The notes beneath the pieces are model-generated. The model was not told the DNA's origin, did not search any database, and was given only the letters and a program-made list of their open reading frames with translations. 64,000 nt of DNA from the NCBI GenBank assembly GCA_036405135.1, contig DASWYF010000020.1, positions 186,001-250,000 on the forward strand, written 5' to 3'. This DNA is from Verrucomicrobiia bacterium. GTDB lineage: Bacteria; Verrucomicrobiota; Verrucomicrobiia; Limisphaerales; JAEYXS01. This document shows positions 8,827 to 18,479 of the stretch, in pieces. How positions within the stretch are numbered: position 1 is the stretch's first letter; each line of letters opens with the position of its first letter. A program made the position numbers and the translations under genes.

Positions 8827-9135
8827 TTACGCCCCAATCTTCCACCAAGGTTTTGATTGAGACGGAGTGGGCGGGATGTTTCGGGTCAAAGAGGCAATTT
8901 CTTCAAGGTATTCGGTGAGGAAATCTTCGTCTTTCTCCGACAGCCCAGCACGTGCGACACAAATACCCAACACTTCGGCCATCTTTATATCATCCATCCG
9001 GTTTTCACGCGCACGGTTGACAAAGAGAAACACGGCGGCTTTCAGCCCTTCAGTATCTACCGCAGATCGCCGAAAGGATTCAGTCGTTTCAGCAATCAAT
9101 ACTGTTATGAATGAATCTTCGGCTTCTGAGGGCAT
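8827..9135 (-). CDS. Small acidic protein of unknown function
   Basis: This 102-residue protein is not recognised. It is predicted to be mostly helical and acidic (MPSEAEDSFITVLIAET, KDEDFLTEYLEEIASL), has no signal peptide or membrane segment, and ends in a tryptophan-containing KPWWKIGA. The coherent amphipathic composition and the lack of a better frame support a real gene. It stands alone on the minus strand between the MurQ operon and an AHSA1-domain gene, with 46 bp to the latter. Confidence 0.55.
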   Translation of the reverse strand: MPSEAEDSFITVLIAETTESFRRSAVDTEGLKAAVFLFVNRARENRMDDIKMAEVLGICVARAGLSEKDEDFLTEYLEEIASLTRNIPPTPSQSKPWWKIGA

Positions 9136-9181
9136 TCATCAAGTATTCATGATGCAGACGCTACAAACAAGTGGATAGGCA

Positions 9182-9661
9182 TCACTTCATCTTCTTCACC
9201 AACGCCTCCAATTGATCCGTGCAGATACCCCAACCCACATGAAAGCCCATCTTTTCATGCGTTTCCTTGCTCTCCACAGACCAATGACGCGCACGGGCAG
9301 TGTATTTTGTCTTCCCATTACCTGCATCCTCGAAAGTCAGGATGAGCGTCATGAAAGGTCGGCTGGATGGCTCCCAGGCTTTCGTGTAGGCATCCGTGGA
9401 GACGATCTTCTCGTTCGGGATCACTTCCAGATAGACGCCGGGGTTCGGCATATCCACGCCTTCCGGACTGCGCATGACGAAGAGGGCGAAACCGCCAGCA
9501 CGCACATCCATCTCGACGTGCGGCGTGGTCCAAGGCAGCGGCGCGAACCATTGCTTCGCCAGTTCCGGTGTAGTCCAAGCCTTGTAAAGCGCCTCGCGCG
9601 GGGCATCGATGATACGGGTGAGGACCAGTTCGCGGTCGGCAGGGAAATTATCGGTAGTCAT
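9182..9661 (-). CDS. SRPBCC / AHSA1-domain protein
   Basis: The 159-residue protein has the START-like fold of the activator-of-Hsp90-ATPase homologues: ELVLTRIIDAPREALYKAWTTPELAKQWFAP near the N-terminus, a GGFALFVMRSPEG strand pair, and the C-terminal helix HEKMGFHVGWGICTDQLEALV. Bacterial members bind hydrophobic ligands or act as stress-related proteins. They often pair with a small ArsR regulator, but none is visible here. The function is therefore left at domain level. Confidence 0.88.
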   Translation of the reverse strand: MTTDNFPADRELVLTRIIDAPREALYKAWTTPELAKQWFAPLPWTTPHVEMDVRAGGFALFVMRSPEGVDMPNPGVYLEVIPNEKIVSTDAYTKAWEPSSRPFMTLILTFEDAGNGKTKYTARARHWSVESKETHEKMGFHVGWGICTDQLEALVKKMK

Positions 9662-9809
9662 ATCCTAAATCGGTTTAATGGTTCGTATATTGTTACGGTG
9701 CTTCATATCACCGTGTTTTCAATGATTCAACGAATGAGAAAACGGATTGAGGACAATCGGGTGAAGATATTTTGGAATTTTTCCTTCGGGCCTGAAAATT
9801 AAACGTAAC

Positions 9810-9875
9810 CGCGCTCTGACGGGGAAGGATGCGCAGGATTACGCAAACCATCTCACCCGCCAGAGCGCGTTTTTG
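9810..9875. terminator. Long-loop hairpin between two minus-strand genes
   Basis: CGCGCTCTG (9810-9818) pairs perfectly with CAGAGCGCG (9861-9869), with a partial inner extension ACGGG/CCCGC and a loop of about 42 nt. TTTTT follows on the plus strand. It lies downstream of the rhodanese gene (minus strand), so it may end that transcript, but the T-run is on the other side. No gene is seen in the rest of 9662-9892. Confidence 0.4.
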
Positions 9876-9892
9876 GCCCCCTATTGCCAAAA

Positions 9893-10417
9893 TCAATTGG
9901 TCACTTTCGCTTTAACGCGAGTACCTTCCATGGGCAGCTTGCTGTTGCGTATGTCTGTGAGCGGTCCCAGTTCATACACGTTGGTGTAGCCGTAATTGTA
10001 GAGCGTGTTAAAGGTATAGATGTTCAGGGATGCCCCACCGCTTTTGCTGGCGAAGGCCACCGGTTCATTCAGGAAATTGTTGTTACAATAGATGAGGATT
10101 GGCGTGTCTTTTTTAGGAAAGATTTGCGCCAGAGTTTCTGCCGTCACGTCGGTAAGGGCCAGATGCCTGGCCCCTTTCACATGCAGCATCTCGAATTTAT
10201 CTTTCGTGCGCGCATCGTAGATGATGGTGCCTGGCTGGATGGACAGTTTGATGAACTGCTCTTCAGTGACACGGCGTTGAACGCGCAGTATCGCCACTTT
10301 CCGGGCGTCGCTCATGAAGGCATCGTAATCGATCAGGCGGTTAGGGATCTCGGCGGCCTCGGTCAAGGCGGCAAAGCTGACGGTGAGAGTGAGGAGAAGG
10401 GCTGGGATGTTTTTCAT
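9893..10417 (-). CDS. Secreted rhodanese-like domain protein
   Basis: This 174-residue protein begins with a Sec-type signal peptide (NIPALLLTLTVSFAALTEAAE). A rhodanese-like fold follows: GTIIYDARTKDKFEMLHVKGARHL and the active-site loop ILIYCNNNFLNEP, with the candidate catalytic cysteine at residue 111. The loop is longer than usual and Asn-rich, so sulfurtransferase activity is uncertain and it may only bind ligands. It is transcribed divergently from the sulfatase beginning at 10570. Confidence 0.8.
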   Translation of the reverse strand: MKNIPALLLTLTVSFAALTEAAEIPNRLIDYDAFMSDARKVAILRVQRRVTEEQFIKLSIQPGTIIYDARTKDKFEMLHVKGARHLALTDVTAETLAQIFPKKDTPILIYCNNNFLNEPVAFASKSGGASLNIYTFNTLYNYGYTNVYELGPLTDIRNSKLPMEGTRVKAKVTN

Positions 10418-10569
10418 GAACTCACACTAGTGCAGACGAGGTCTTGAGTTGTCAGGCAGCTGCGAGGAATTTGTAAAAATGTCGTGAGACATCGACCACC
10501 TTGGCTGAAGGCATCTATGTTTGCTCTTTTCCACGAAACCTCTATCTTAGGCTCACCGTCATACCTCCT

Positions 10570-11982
10570 ATGAAATGCAAGGTCCTATTCGCCTCGTTAT
10601 TGATGATGTTCGCCTGGGCACAGTCATCTGTCCAAGCAGCCGAGAAACCCAATGTCCTCTTCATCGCCGTGGATGATTTGAATGACTGGATCGGCGCGCT
10701 GGGCAAACGGCCGGACGTGAAGACGCCGAATATGGATCGGTTGGCCTCGCGTGGCGTGCTATTCACCAAGGCGTATTGCGCAGGGCCGGCGTGCAATCCC
10801 TCCCGCGCTGCGCTCATGAGCGGCAAGCGGCCCAGCACTACTGGCGTGTATCATAACGACCAGCCATGGCGCCCTGTCATGAAGGACACGGTGACGCTTT
10901 CACAGCACTTCATGCAGAATGGGTATCGTGTGGAAGGCGGCGGCAAGATTTTCCACAACGCTTACAATGATCTCGCCTCATGGGAAAAGTGGACGAAGAA
11001 CCCGGGCTTTCCTGAGCCGAAGAAACGCGCGCTGGAAGGCACGGGGCATTTTGATTGGGGAATGGTGGACGCCACAGATGACCAGATGGGCGATACGAAG
11101 GTGGTGGATTGGGGCATCAGCTTCTTGAAGGAGAAGCAGGACAAGCCGTTTTTCTTGGCCGTAGGCATGATCAAACCGCACCTGCCCTTCTACGCGCCGA
11201 AAAAGTATTTCGACATGTATCCGATCGATAAGGTGAAGACACCGAAAGTCCAGGCTGATGACCTTGCGGATGTGCCACCGGCTGGTGTGAAGATGGCGAA
11301 GCCGCAGGGGGATCATAAGAAGGTCGTCGAAGCGAAGGAATGGGAGCATGCTGTGCAATCTTACCTCGCGTGCATCACTTATACGGATGCACAGATCGGT
11401 CGGCTCATCGATGCCTTGGACGCCAGCCCCTATGCGAAGAATACGATCATCGTGCTATGGAGCGATCACGGCTGGCACCTTGGCGAGAAGGAGCACTGGC
11501 GGAAGTTCGCCCTGTGGGAAGAGGCCACGCGCGTGGTCTTCATGGCGGTGGTTCCCGGCATGACAAAAGCGAAACAGGAATGCGCCCGCACGGTGAACCT
11601 GCTCGATATCTATCCCACCATGATCGATCTGTGCGGTTTGCCTAAGCGCGATGGCATCGAAGGCAACAGCCTCGTGCCCTTGCTCAAAGACCCGAAAGCG
11701 AAATGGGAGCATCCCTCCATCACTACGCACGGACGGAACAATCACGCCGTGCGCACGGAACGCTGGCGCTACATCCGTTATGAAGACGGCAGCGAGGAAC
11801 TCTATGATCACGATGCCGATCCGCTGGAATGGAAGAACCTCGCGAGCGATGCGAAATTCGCCAGCGTGAAGGCGGAGTTGATCAAATCATTGCCCGCCGT
11901 TAACGCACCGGATGCGCCCAAGGAAAAGGCGGCGAAGGATGACGAGGATGATCGCCCTAAGAAAAAGAAGAAGGGTGCGTGA
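10570..11982 (+). CDS. Secreted sulfatase, iduronate-2-sulfatase-like
   Basis: The 470-residue protein has a signal peptide ending near AQSSVQAAEK. It shows the alkaline-phosphatase-superfamily sulfatase core: NVLFIAVDDLNDW supplies metal-binding Asp-Asp, and CNPSR at residues 75-79 is the CxPSR site where the cysteine is converted to formylglycine. LWSDHGWHLGEKEHW carries the second metal and substrate ligands. It would hydrolyse sulfate esters on glycans outside the cytoplasm. The start at 10570 is preferred to the open frame from 10501 because it places the signal peptide at the N-terminus. The C-terminus ends in an acidic then lysine-rich tail (DDRPKKKKKGA). No maturase gene is seen in the window. 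Confidence 0.93.
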   Translation: MKCKVLFASLLMMFAWAQSSVQAAEKPNVLFIAVDDLNDWIGALGKRPDVKTPNMDRLASRGVLFTKAYCAGPACNPSRAALMSGKRPSTTGVYHNDQPWRPVMKDTVTLSQHFMQNGYRVEGGGKIFHNAYNDLASWEKWTKNPGFPEPKKRALEGTGHFDWGMVDATDDQMGDTKVVDWGISFLKEKQDKPFFLAVGMIKPHLPFYAPKKYFDMYPIDKVKTPKVQADDLADVPPAGVKMAKPQGDHKKVVEAKEWEHAVQSYLACITYTDAQIGRLIDALDASPYAKNTIIVLWSDHGWHLGEKEHWRKFALWEEATRVVFMAVVPGMTKAKQECARTVNLLDIYPTMIDLCGLPKRDGIEGNSLVPLLKDPKAKWEHPSITTHGRNNHAVRTERWRYIRYEDGSEELYDHDADPLEWKNLASDAKFASVKAELIKSLPAVNAPDAPKEKAAKDDEDDRPKKKKKGA

Positions 11983-11993
11983 GTCAGAGCCTG

Positions 11994-12059
11994 TAGTCGC
12001 CGACGTGAGTCGGTGCTGACTTGTTGCATGTAGTCAACCCGATGAATCTCAGTCGGCTA
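11994..12059. repeat. Short inverted-repeat element of the TAGTCGCCGA type
   Basis: TAGTCGCCGACGTGAGTCGG at 11994-12013 is imperfectly inverted at 12039-12059 (CCGATGAATCTCAGTCGGCTA). The element fills the gap between two convergent genes and supplies the stop codon of the pseudopilin-like gene. A degenerate relative of the left arm starts near 51105, after lpdA. Confidence 0.5.
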
Positions 12060-12494
12060 AGGCAGCGTATGCCCCGGCACCGCCTTCAATCCCATGCTGC
12101 ACAACGGCGCATCCGCTATAGTCAGGCCGAGTGAGTAAGTGCCATCCTCCGGGCATTTCGGCAGTTCACCGCCTTTTATATATTTCAGGACATCTTTCAT
12201 CTCCACGGTGTCCGTGCCGAGCTTGTGATTATCCAGGGCCCACTGTTTCACTGCGCCATCAATCTGTTTGAGATTCGCGGAACAGGACGCTTTCGCAGCT
12301 CCAGCTTGTGGATCGAGATACTTCGGCAAAATCGTAATCGAAAGAATGATGACGACGACCAGGAATACGACATGCGGCCAAGGGAGCTCAGCCGAGCCTT
12401 TGCCCTTGGCTGGAGCTGCAGGTTCAATGACAGGCGGAATCGCTGGCCCACAACCTTCTGGCTGTGGTTTGATTGGCTCTGTCGGCTCGCTCAT
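12057..12494 (-). CDS. Membrane-anchored pseudopilin-like protein
   Basis: This 145-residue protein has a cytoplasmic Pro/Glu-rich N-terminus (MSEPTEPIKPQPEG) and one transmembrane helix (WPHVVFLVVVIILSITIL). A small globular part resembles the C-terminal domain of GspG/PilA-type pseudopilins: CSANLKQIDGAVKQWALDNH, a Lys-rich helix, and KCPEDGTYSLG. It lacks the GFTLxE prepilin cleavage motif, so it is not a normal pilin. The start at 12494 has a GGGAG ribosome-binding site 6 bp upstream. The longer open frame to 12596 runs into a repeat and is rejected. Confidence 0.7.
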   Translation of the reverse strand: MSEPTEPIKPQPEGCGPAIPPVIEPAAPAKGKGSAELPWPHVVFLVVVIILSITILPKYLDPQAGAAKASCSANLKQIDGAVKQWALDNHKLGTDTVEMKDVLKYIKGGELPKCPEDGTYSLGLTIADAPLCSMGLKAVPGHTLP

Positions 12495-12554
12495 AGAAAT
12501 CTCCCTAATGCTGTTCCACATCAGCATGAAAATCAAGGGGTGAGCATTCCATGG

Positions 12555-12584
12555 CTCTTGCGTCCTCCGAGCCTCCGTGGTGAA
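12555..12584 (-). repeat. CACCACGGAGG-type short repeat
   Basis: Read on the minus strand, this is TCACCACGGAGGCTCGGAGG followed by ACGCAAGAG. It resembles the short G/A-rich intergenic repeat (CACGGAGACACGGAG) seen in many unrelated bacterial genomes. It lies between eno and the pseudopilin-like gene. The resemblance is from memory and was not searched. Confidence 0.4.
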
Positions 12585-12595
12585 TCGTAAAAACA

Positions 12596-12636
12596 AAACC
12601 CCGGAAGCCTTACGACTTCCGAGGTTTGAATTTTTG
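12596..12636 (-). terminator. Rho-independent terminator after eno
   Basis: The inverted repeat AAACCCCGGAAG (12596-12607) / CTTCCGAGGTTT (12616-12627) has one mismatch and an 8-nt loop. T-rich tracts lie on both sides (GGTTTTGTTTTTA on the minus strand). It starts 22 bp beyond the eno stop codon and could also work in the other direction. Confidence 0.75.
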
Positions 12637-12657
12637 TTCCGTTGGGAACGCTATCGC

Positions 12658-13956
<1,299 letters not shown>

Positions 13957-14103
13957 TTATTAAGCAAAATGTCCGCGCATGGTAGAGGCCGGAAGGGAAG
14001 TTGGAAGCGTAAAATTTTCCCGCAAAAGCATAGGCCCCACCGGTGCAACCGACCTTGTTTCCCATGAATGTCCGTGTCATCCTGCGCGTCAGCATTTACG
14101 CGT

Positions 14104-17100
14104 ATGAAGGTCCTTCCTCGCATCACGGCTTCGTTGCTCGCTCTCACGGTCTTTTCTTCCCTGACGCCAGCCACTCGCGCGGCGGATACGTTTGATCCCG
14201 CCGTCAAAGATTTCGTCGAACGGTTTCAAGGCAAAGGTGCCTTGAACGATGGCTCCAAGCCGCTCACGCCAGAGGAAACCATCAAGCGCTTCGTCGTGCC
14301 GCCAGAATTGGAAGTGCAAGTGGTCGGGGCGGAACCGCTCATCCGTCAGCCGCTGAACATCCACTTCGATGAACGCGGGCGCATGTGGGTGGTGCAATAT
14401 CTGCAATACCCTTTCCCGGCCGGATTGAAGGTCGTGAAATACGATCAATATATCCGCGCCGTGTTCGATAAAGTTCCGCCTCCTCCGCCGAACCATTTCA
14501 AAGGCGCGGACAAGATCACCATCCACGAAGACACAGATGGCGATGGTGTCTTCGACAAGAGCAAGACCTTCATGGATGGTCTGAACATCGCCACCAGCGT
14601 GGCCGTGGGCCGTGGCGGTGTGTGGGTGCTGAATCCGCCGTATCTCCTTTTCTATCCTGACAAAAATCGCGATGACATTCCCGATGGTCCGCCGGTCGTG
14701 AAGCTCTCCGGCTTTGGCCTGGAAGACACGCACGCTGTGGCAACCAGTTTGCATTGGGGACCGGACGGCTGGCTCTATGGTGCGAATGGCAGCACCACGA
14801 CGGGTAATGTGAAGGGCGTCCACTTCCTTGGCCAAGCCATCTGGCGTTATCATTCTGAACTGGATGTCTTCGAGATTTTCGCGGAAGGCGGTGGCAACAC
14901 GATGAGCGTGGAGTTCGATAAACGCGGACGCACTTTCTCGGGCACGAATTACGGTGATACACGCGGCATGCATTACGAGCAGGGCAGTCGCGGCATCAAG
15001 AACTGGGGCAAGCACGGCCCGCTCATGAACCCGTATTCCTTCGGTTGGTTCGAGCACATGGCGCACGATGGCTACAAGCCGCGCTTTACCCAGAGCATGA
15101 TCATATACGAGGGCGGTGCGATTCCTTCTCTCGAGGACAAACTCATCTCCAGCATGTCGCTGATGAATCGCGTGATCGCGTCCGAGATGCTGCCGGACAC
15201 GTCCACGTATCGCACGCGCGATCTCGATCCGCTCATGCTCACGGATGACCGCTGGTTCCGCGTAGTGGATACGCGCCTGGGCCCGGATGGCGCGATTTAT
15301 CTCGCAGACTGGTATGACAGTCGCCTCACGCATGTGGACCCGCGCGATACGTGGGATCGCGACCACGGCCGCATCTATCGTCTGCAAGCGAAGGGCGGGA
15401 AACCTATCGCTCCCTTCGATCTCGGCAAGCTCAGCAGCAAGGAACTTATCCCGTATCTCTCCAATGCAAATAAGTGGTTCCGCCAAACCGCCGTGCGCCT
15501 GCTCTATGACCGCAAAGACCAGAGCCTTGTGCCAGCCTTGCGCGAACTGGTGACGAAGAACGATGGCCAAGTAGCCCTCGACGCCTTCTGGGCACTGAAC
15601 GCCAGCGGCGGTTTCAATGGCGATTTCGCCCTGCAAACGCTGAACCATCCGAATGCCGATGTCCGCACCTGGACCATTCGTCTCTTGGGCGACCAGCACA
15701 AGGTGACTGCCTCACAACAACAGAAGCTCCTCGCCCTAGCGCGTAGTGAAAAGGATGTCTATGTGCGCGTACAACTCGCTGCTTCGTGCCGTCGTCTGCC
15801 TGCACCAGTTGCCATTCCCATCTTGCGCGAACTCATGCTCCGCACTGAGGATGTGAATGATAAACACATCCCGCTCATGCTCTGGTGGGCCTTGGAAGAT
15901 AAGGCGATCACCGGTCGCTCGATGGTGCTGGATCTGTTGAAGGAAACGCCGTTCTGGCATTCACCCATCGTGAGCCAGCACATCATCGCACGGCTCGGGC
16001 AGCGTTATACGGCAGAGCGCACGGAAGAAAACCTGAACACTGCCGCGCAACTCCTCGCCATGGCCCCCACGCCGGAAGACGTGGATAAATTGGTGAAGGG
16101 CATGGAGCAAGGCCTGCAAGGGGACACGGTGAAAGCCGTCCCGGCCGCCTTGAGCAAACAAGTTGCCGAAGTGTGGAAGACGCGCCCCGCCAGCGGCACG
16201 CTCATCAGCTTCGCCACGCGCCTCGGCTACGAACAAGCAGCTACGGCGGCGCTGGATAAAGTCGCCGATGCCAAGACGCCCGCGAAAGATCGTCGCCAAT
16301 ATCTCGAACTGCTTTCTGAACGCCGAGTCACAGCGGCTGTGCCCGTTTTCCTGAATCTGCTGCGCACTGAAAAGACCGAAAGCTTCCGCCTCGATCTGTT
16401 GAATTCGCTGCAACGCTTCGGTGATGCGAGCATCGCCGCGACCATCCTGGAGCTTTATCCATCCTTGAACGTCAAGCTCCGCGCCACGGCTCAAACGATT
16501 CTCACGAGCCGCAAAGACTGGTCGCAGCAATTGCTGGAAGCGGTGGATAAGGGCGCGTTGAAGCCGGAGCAGGTCACCAGCTTGAATCTCGCGGCCATCC
16601 AGAATCATAAAGACGCCGCGCTGGATAAACTCATCCAGAAACACTGGGGCCGCCTGCGCCAAAGCCCGAAGGAGATCGAGGACAAGATCCAGTCCGTGCG
16701 TACACTATTGGCAAAGGGCAAAGGTGACGCCGTCGCGGGCAAAGAAATCTTCACGCTGGTCTGTGGCACCTGCCACAACCTCTTCGGTGAAGGCGCGAAG
16801 ATCGGTCCTGAACTCACCGGTTACGAGCGTGACAACCTGGACTTCATGCTCCCCGCCATCATCGATCCGAGCTTGGGCATCCGCGAGGAATACACCGTCT
16901 TCAACGTGACCACGAAAGACGACCAGACTATCACCGGTTTCCTGGAAGAGAACACGCCGCAGTTCATCACCGTGAAAGACCCGACCGGTAACAAGATCCG
17001 CCTCGCCCGTGAACAAGTGAAATCCCTCGAAGCCTCCCACACCTCCCTCATGCCCGAAGGCCTGGCCGATGCGCTGGATGAAAAGCAGTTGCGGGACTTG

Positions 17101-17124
17101 TTCGCGTATCTGATGAAGAAGTAG
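14104..17124 (+). CDS. PVC-type membrane-bound dehydrogenase with C-terminal cytochrome c (paralogue 1)
   Basis: The 1006-residue exported protein has a signal peptide (ITASLLALTVFSSLTPATRAAD). Residues about 50-460 form a sugar-dehydrogenase-like beta-propeller typical of PVC bacteria (FVVPPELEVQVVGAEPLI, DTDGDGVFDKSKTF, LHWGPDGWLYGANG, LGPDGAIYLADWYD). HEAT-like helical repeats follow, then a haem-binding domain with CGTCH at 887-891 and GEGAKIGPELTGYERDNLD. It is probably periplasmic and may oxidise sugars or polymers, passing electrons to haem. The ATG at 14104 is preferred over 14068 because it puts the signal peptide first. A paralogue is at 52515-56066. Confidence 0.9.
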   Translation: MKVLPRITASLLALTVFSSLTPATRAADTFDPAVKDFVERFQGKGALNDGSKPLTPEETIKRFVVPPELEVQVVGAEPLIRQPLNIHFDERGRMWVVQYLQYPFPAGLKVVKYDQYIRAVFDKVPPPPPNHFKGADKITIHEDTDGDGVFDKSKTFMDGLNIATSVAVGRGGVWVLNPPYLLFYPDKNRDDIPDGPPVVKLSGFGLEDTHAVATSLHWGPDGWLYGANGSTTTGNVKGVHFLGQAIWRYHSELDVFEIFAEGGGNTMSVEFDKRGRTFSGTNYGDTRGMHYEQGSRGIKNWGKHGPLMNPYSFGWFEHMAHDGYKPRFTQSMIIYEGGAIPSLEDKLISSMSLMNRVIASEMLPDTSTYRTRDLDPLMLTDDRWFRVVDTRLGPDGAIYLADWYDSRLTHVDPRDTWDRDHGRIYRLQAKGGKPIAPFDLGKLSSKELIPYLSNANKWFRQTAVRLLYDRKDQSLVPALRELVTKNDGQVALDAFWALNASGGFNGDFALQTLNHPNADVRTWTIRLLGDQHKVTASQQQKLLALARSEKDVYVRVQLAASCRRLPAPVAIPILRELMLRTEDVNDKHIPLMLWWALEDKAITGRSMVLDLLKETPFWHSPIVSQHIIARLGQRYTAERTEENLNTAAQLLAMAPTPEDVDKLVKGMEQGLQGDTVKAVPAALSKQVAEVWKTRPASGTLISFATRLGYEQAATAALDKVADAKTPAKDRRQYLELLSERRVTAAVPVFLNLLRTEKTESFRLDLLNSLQRFGDASIAATILELYPSLNVKLRATAQTILTSRKDWSQQLLEAVDKGALKPEQVTSLNLAAIQNHKDAALDKLIQKHWGRLRQSPKEIEDKIQSVRTLLAKGKGDAVAGKEIFTLVCGTCHNLFGEGAKIGPELTGYERDNLDFMLPAIIDPSLGIREEYTVFNVTTKDDQTITGFLEENTPQFITVKDPTGNKIRLAREQVKSLEASHTSLMPEGLADALDEKQLRDLFAYLMKK

Positions 17125-17132
17125 GCAGCCAA

Positions 17133-17273
17133 TTACTTCCATTTATTCACTACTGGTTTCAGTGCTTTGCGCGCTTTCTTCAAATCACGTGACCATTTCG
17201 CGGCTTCACGGGTTGTGAGCGATGTCTCTTTAAGCGCTTCGGCCAGTTCTCTGCCGCTTACTGCCTTCTTCAT
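17133..17273 (-). CDS. Small basic protein of unknown function (46 residues)
   Basis: A short frame on the minus strand, 48 bp downstream of the aminotransferase, encodes a Lys/Arg-rich helical peptide. It begins MKKAVSGRELAEALKETS, continues LTTREAAKWSRDLKKARK and ends VVNKWK. The composition is coherent and helix-forming (acidic then basic). It may be a real micro-protein, or the remnant of a DNA-binding or antitoxin-like protein. No family is recognised. Confidence 0.4.
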   Translation of the reverse strand: MKKAVSGRELAEALKETSLTTREAAKWSRDLKKARKALKPVVNKWK

Positions 17274-17321
17274 CCGCCAACATGACATGACGAAGCACAG
17301 GCTGCAAATCGCAGCAGCCGA

Positions 17322-18434
17322 TTACTTCGCCAAAAACTCCTTCACCACCTGCGCCACGCGATCCACCTGCGCATCCGTCAGTTCCGGGAATACCGGCAGA
17401 CTAAGGCACGTCTTCGCCGCGGCTTCGGACACCGGGAAATCACCCATCTTATAGCCGAGTGATTTGTAGCACTCCTGCAAGTGCAGAGGCAGCGGGTAAT
17501 GGACGGCGCTACCGACACCGTTCATCTCCAAAAATGCTTTCAACTCATCCCGGCGCGGATGACGCACGGTGAAGAGATGCCACGCGCTGTCATTACCAGC
17601 ATTCTCCACCGGCAAGGTCAACGCTGTGCCCTTCAACAATTCCTGATAGCGATGCGCGATCGCCTGGCGGCGCTTCGTCCACGCATCAATGTGCTTGAGC
17701 TTCACGCGCAGCACCGCGCCTTGAATGCCCTCCATGCGGTAGTTGAAGCCCACTTCGTCATGGTGATAGCGCACCTTGGAGCCGTGTTCACGTAACGCCT
17801 TCGCGCGGACGGCTGCCGCATCATCATTCGTCACCAGCGCACCGGCTTCACCGATGGCACCGAGGTTCTTCGCGGGATAGAAACTGAAACAGGCGGATGC
17901 ACCGAACCCACCCACGCGTTTACCCTTGAAGGTCGCCGCCACCGCTTGTGCCGCGTCTTCCACGATCGGCAGGTTGTGCTTCTTGCTGATGGCCTCAAGC
18001 GCTTCGATATCGAACGGATGCCCGTAGAGATGCACCGGCAAGATCGCCTTCGTGCGCGGTGTGATGGCTTTCTCCACGAGTGCCGGGTCCAGATTGAACG
18101 TCACCGGGTCAATGTCCACATACACCGGCTTCGCACCGACATAGGAAATTGCCCAACTTGTCGCGGCAAAGGTATACGGCGTGGTGATGACTTCATCGCC
18201 GGGGCCGACATTGAGCAACATCAGCGCGATGTGCAGCGCAGACGTGCCGCTGTTCATGGCGATGCAATGCTTCACGCCGCAGAACTCCGCGAACTCCTTC
18301 TCAAATGCCACCACGTCCGGCCCGAGGCAAAACGTGTTGTTATCCAAGGCACGGGCCAAGGCGGCATCGACTTCGGCCCGGATGGGACGCAATTGGGCCG
18401 AAAGATCCAAATAAGGAACGCGATCAACAGTCAT
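17322..18434 (-). CDS. DegT/DnrJ/EryC1/StrS-family PLP-dependent sugar aminotransferase
   Basis: The 370-residue PLP enzyme has NSGTSALHIALMLLNVGPGD (cofactor phosphate site), PYTFAATSWAI, VEDAAQA (Asp160, pyridine N contact) and FYPAKNLGAIGEAGA with the Schiff-base Lys189. The C-terminus has SVGSAVHYPxPLH-like and LSLPVFPELTDAQ motifs. Family members transaminate keto-sugar nucleotides for amino sugars of surface polysaccharides. No other nucleotide-sugar genes are adjacent, so the exact sugar is unknown. proC lies 45 bp upstream on the same strand, and the two may be cotranscribed. Confidence 0.92.
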   Translation of the reverse strand: MTVDRVPYLDLSAQLRPIRAEVDAALARALDNNTFCLGPDVVAFEKEFAEFCGVKHCIAMNSGTSALHIALMLLNVGPGDEVITTPYTFAATSWAISYVGAKPVYVDIDPVTFNLDPALVEKAITPRTKAILPVHLYGHPFDIEALEAISKKHNLPIVEDAAQAVAATFKGKRVGGFGASACFSFYPAKNLGAIGEAGALVTNDDAAAVRAKALREHGSKVRYHHDEVGFNYRMEGIQGAVLRVKLKHIDAWTKRRQAIAHRYQELLKGTALTLPVENAGNDSAWHLFTVRHPRRDELKAFLEMNGVGSAVHYPLPLHLQECYKSLGYKMGDFPVSEAAAKTCLSLPVFPELTDAQVDRVAQVVKEFLAK

Positions 18435-18479
18435 GTGCAGGCAGTTTGCTAACGATTGCAGGGCTTGAAAACGAAAAAC

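Noticed and set aside
14089-15699. Long open frame (536 codons) opposite PVC dehydrogenase 1
   Set aside because: Antisense of a well-supported gene, with no signal peptide or known family.
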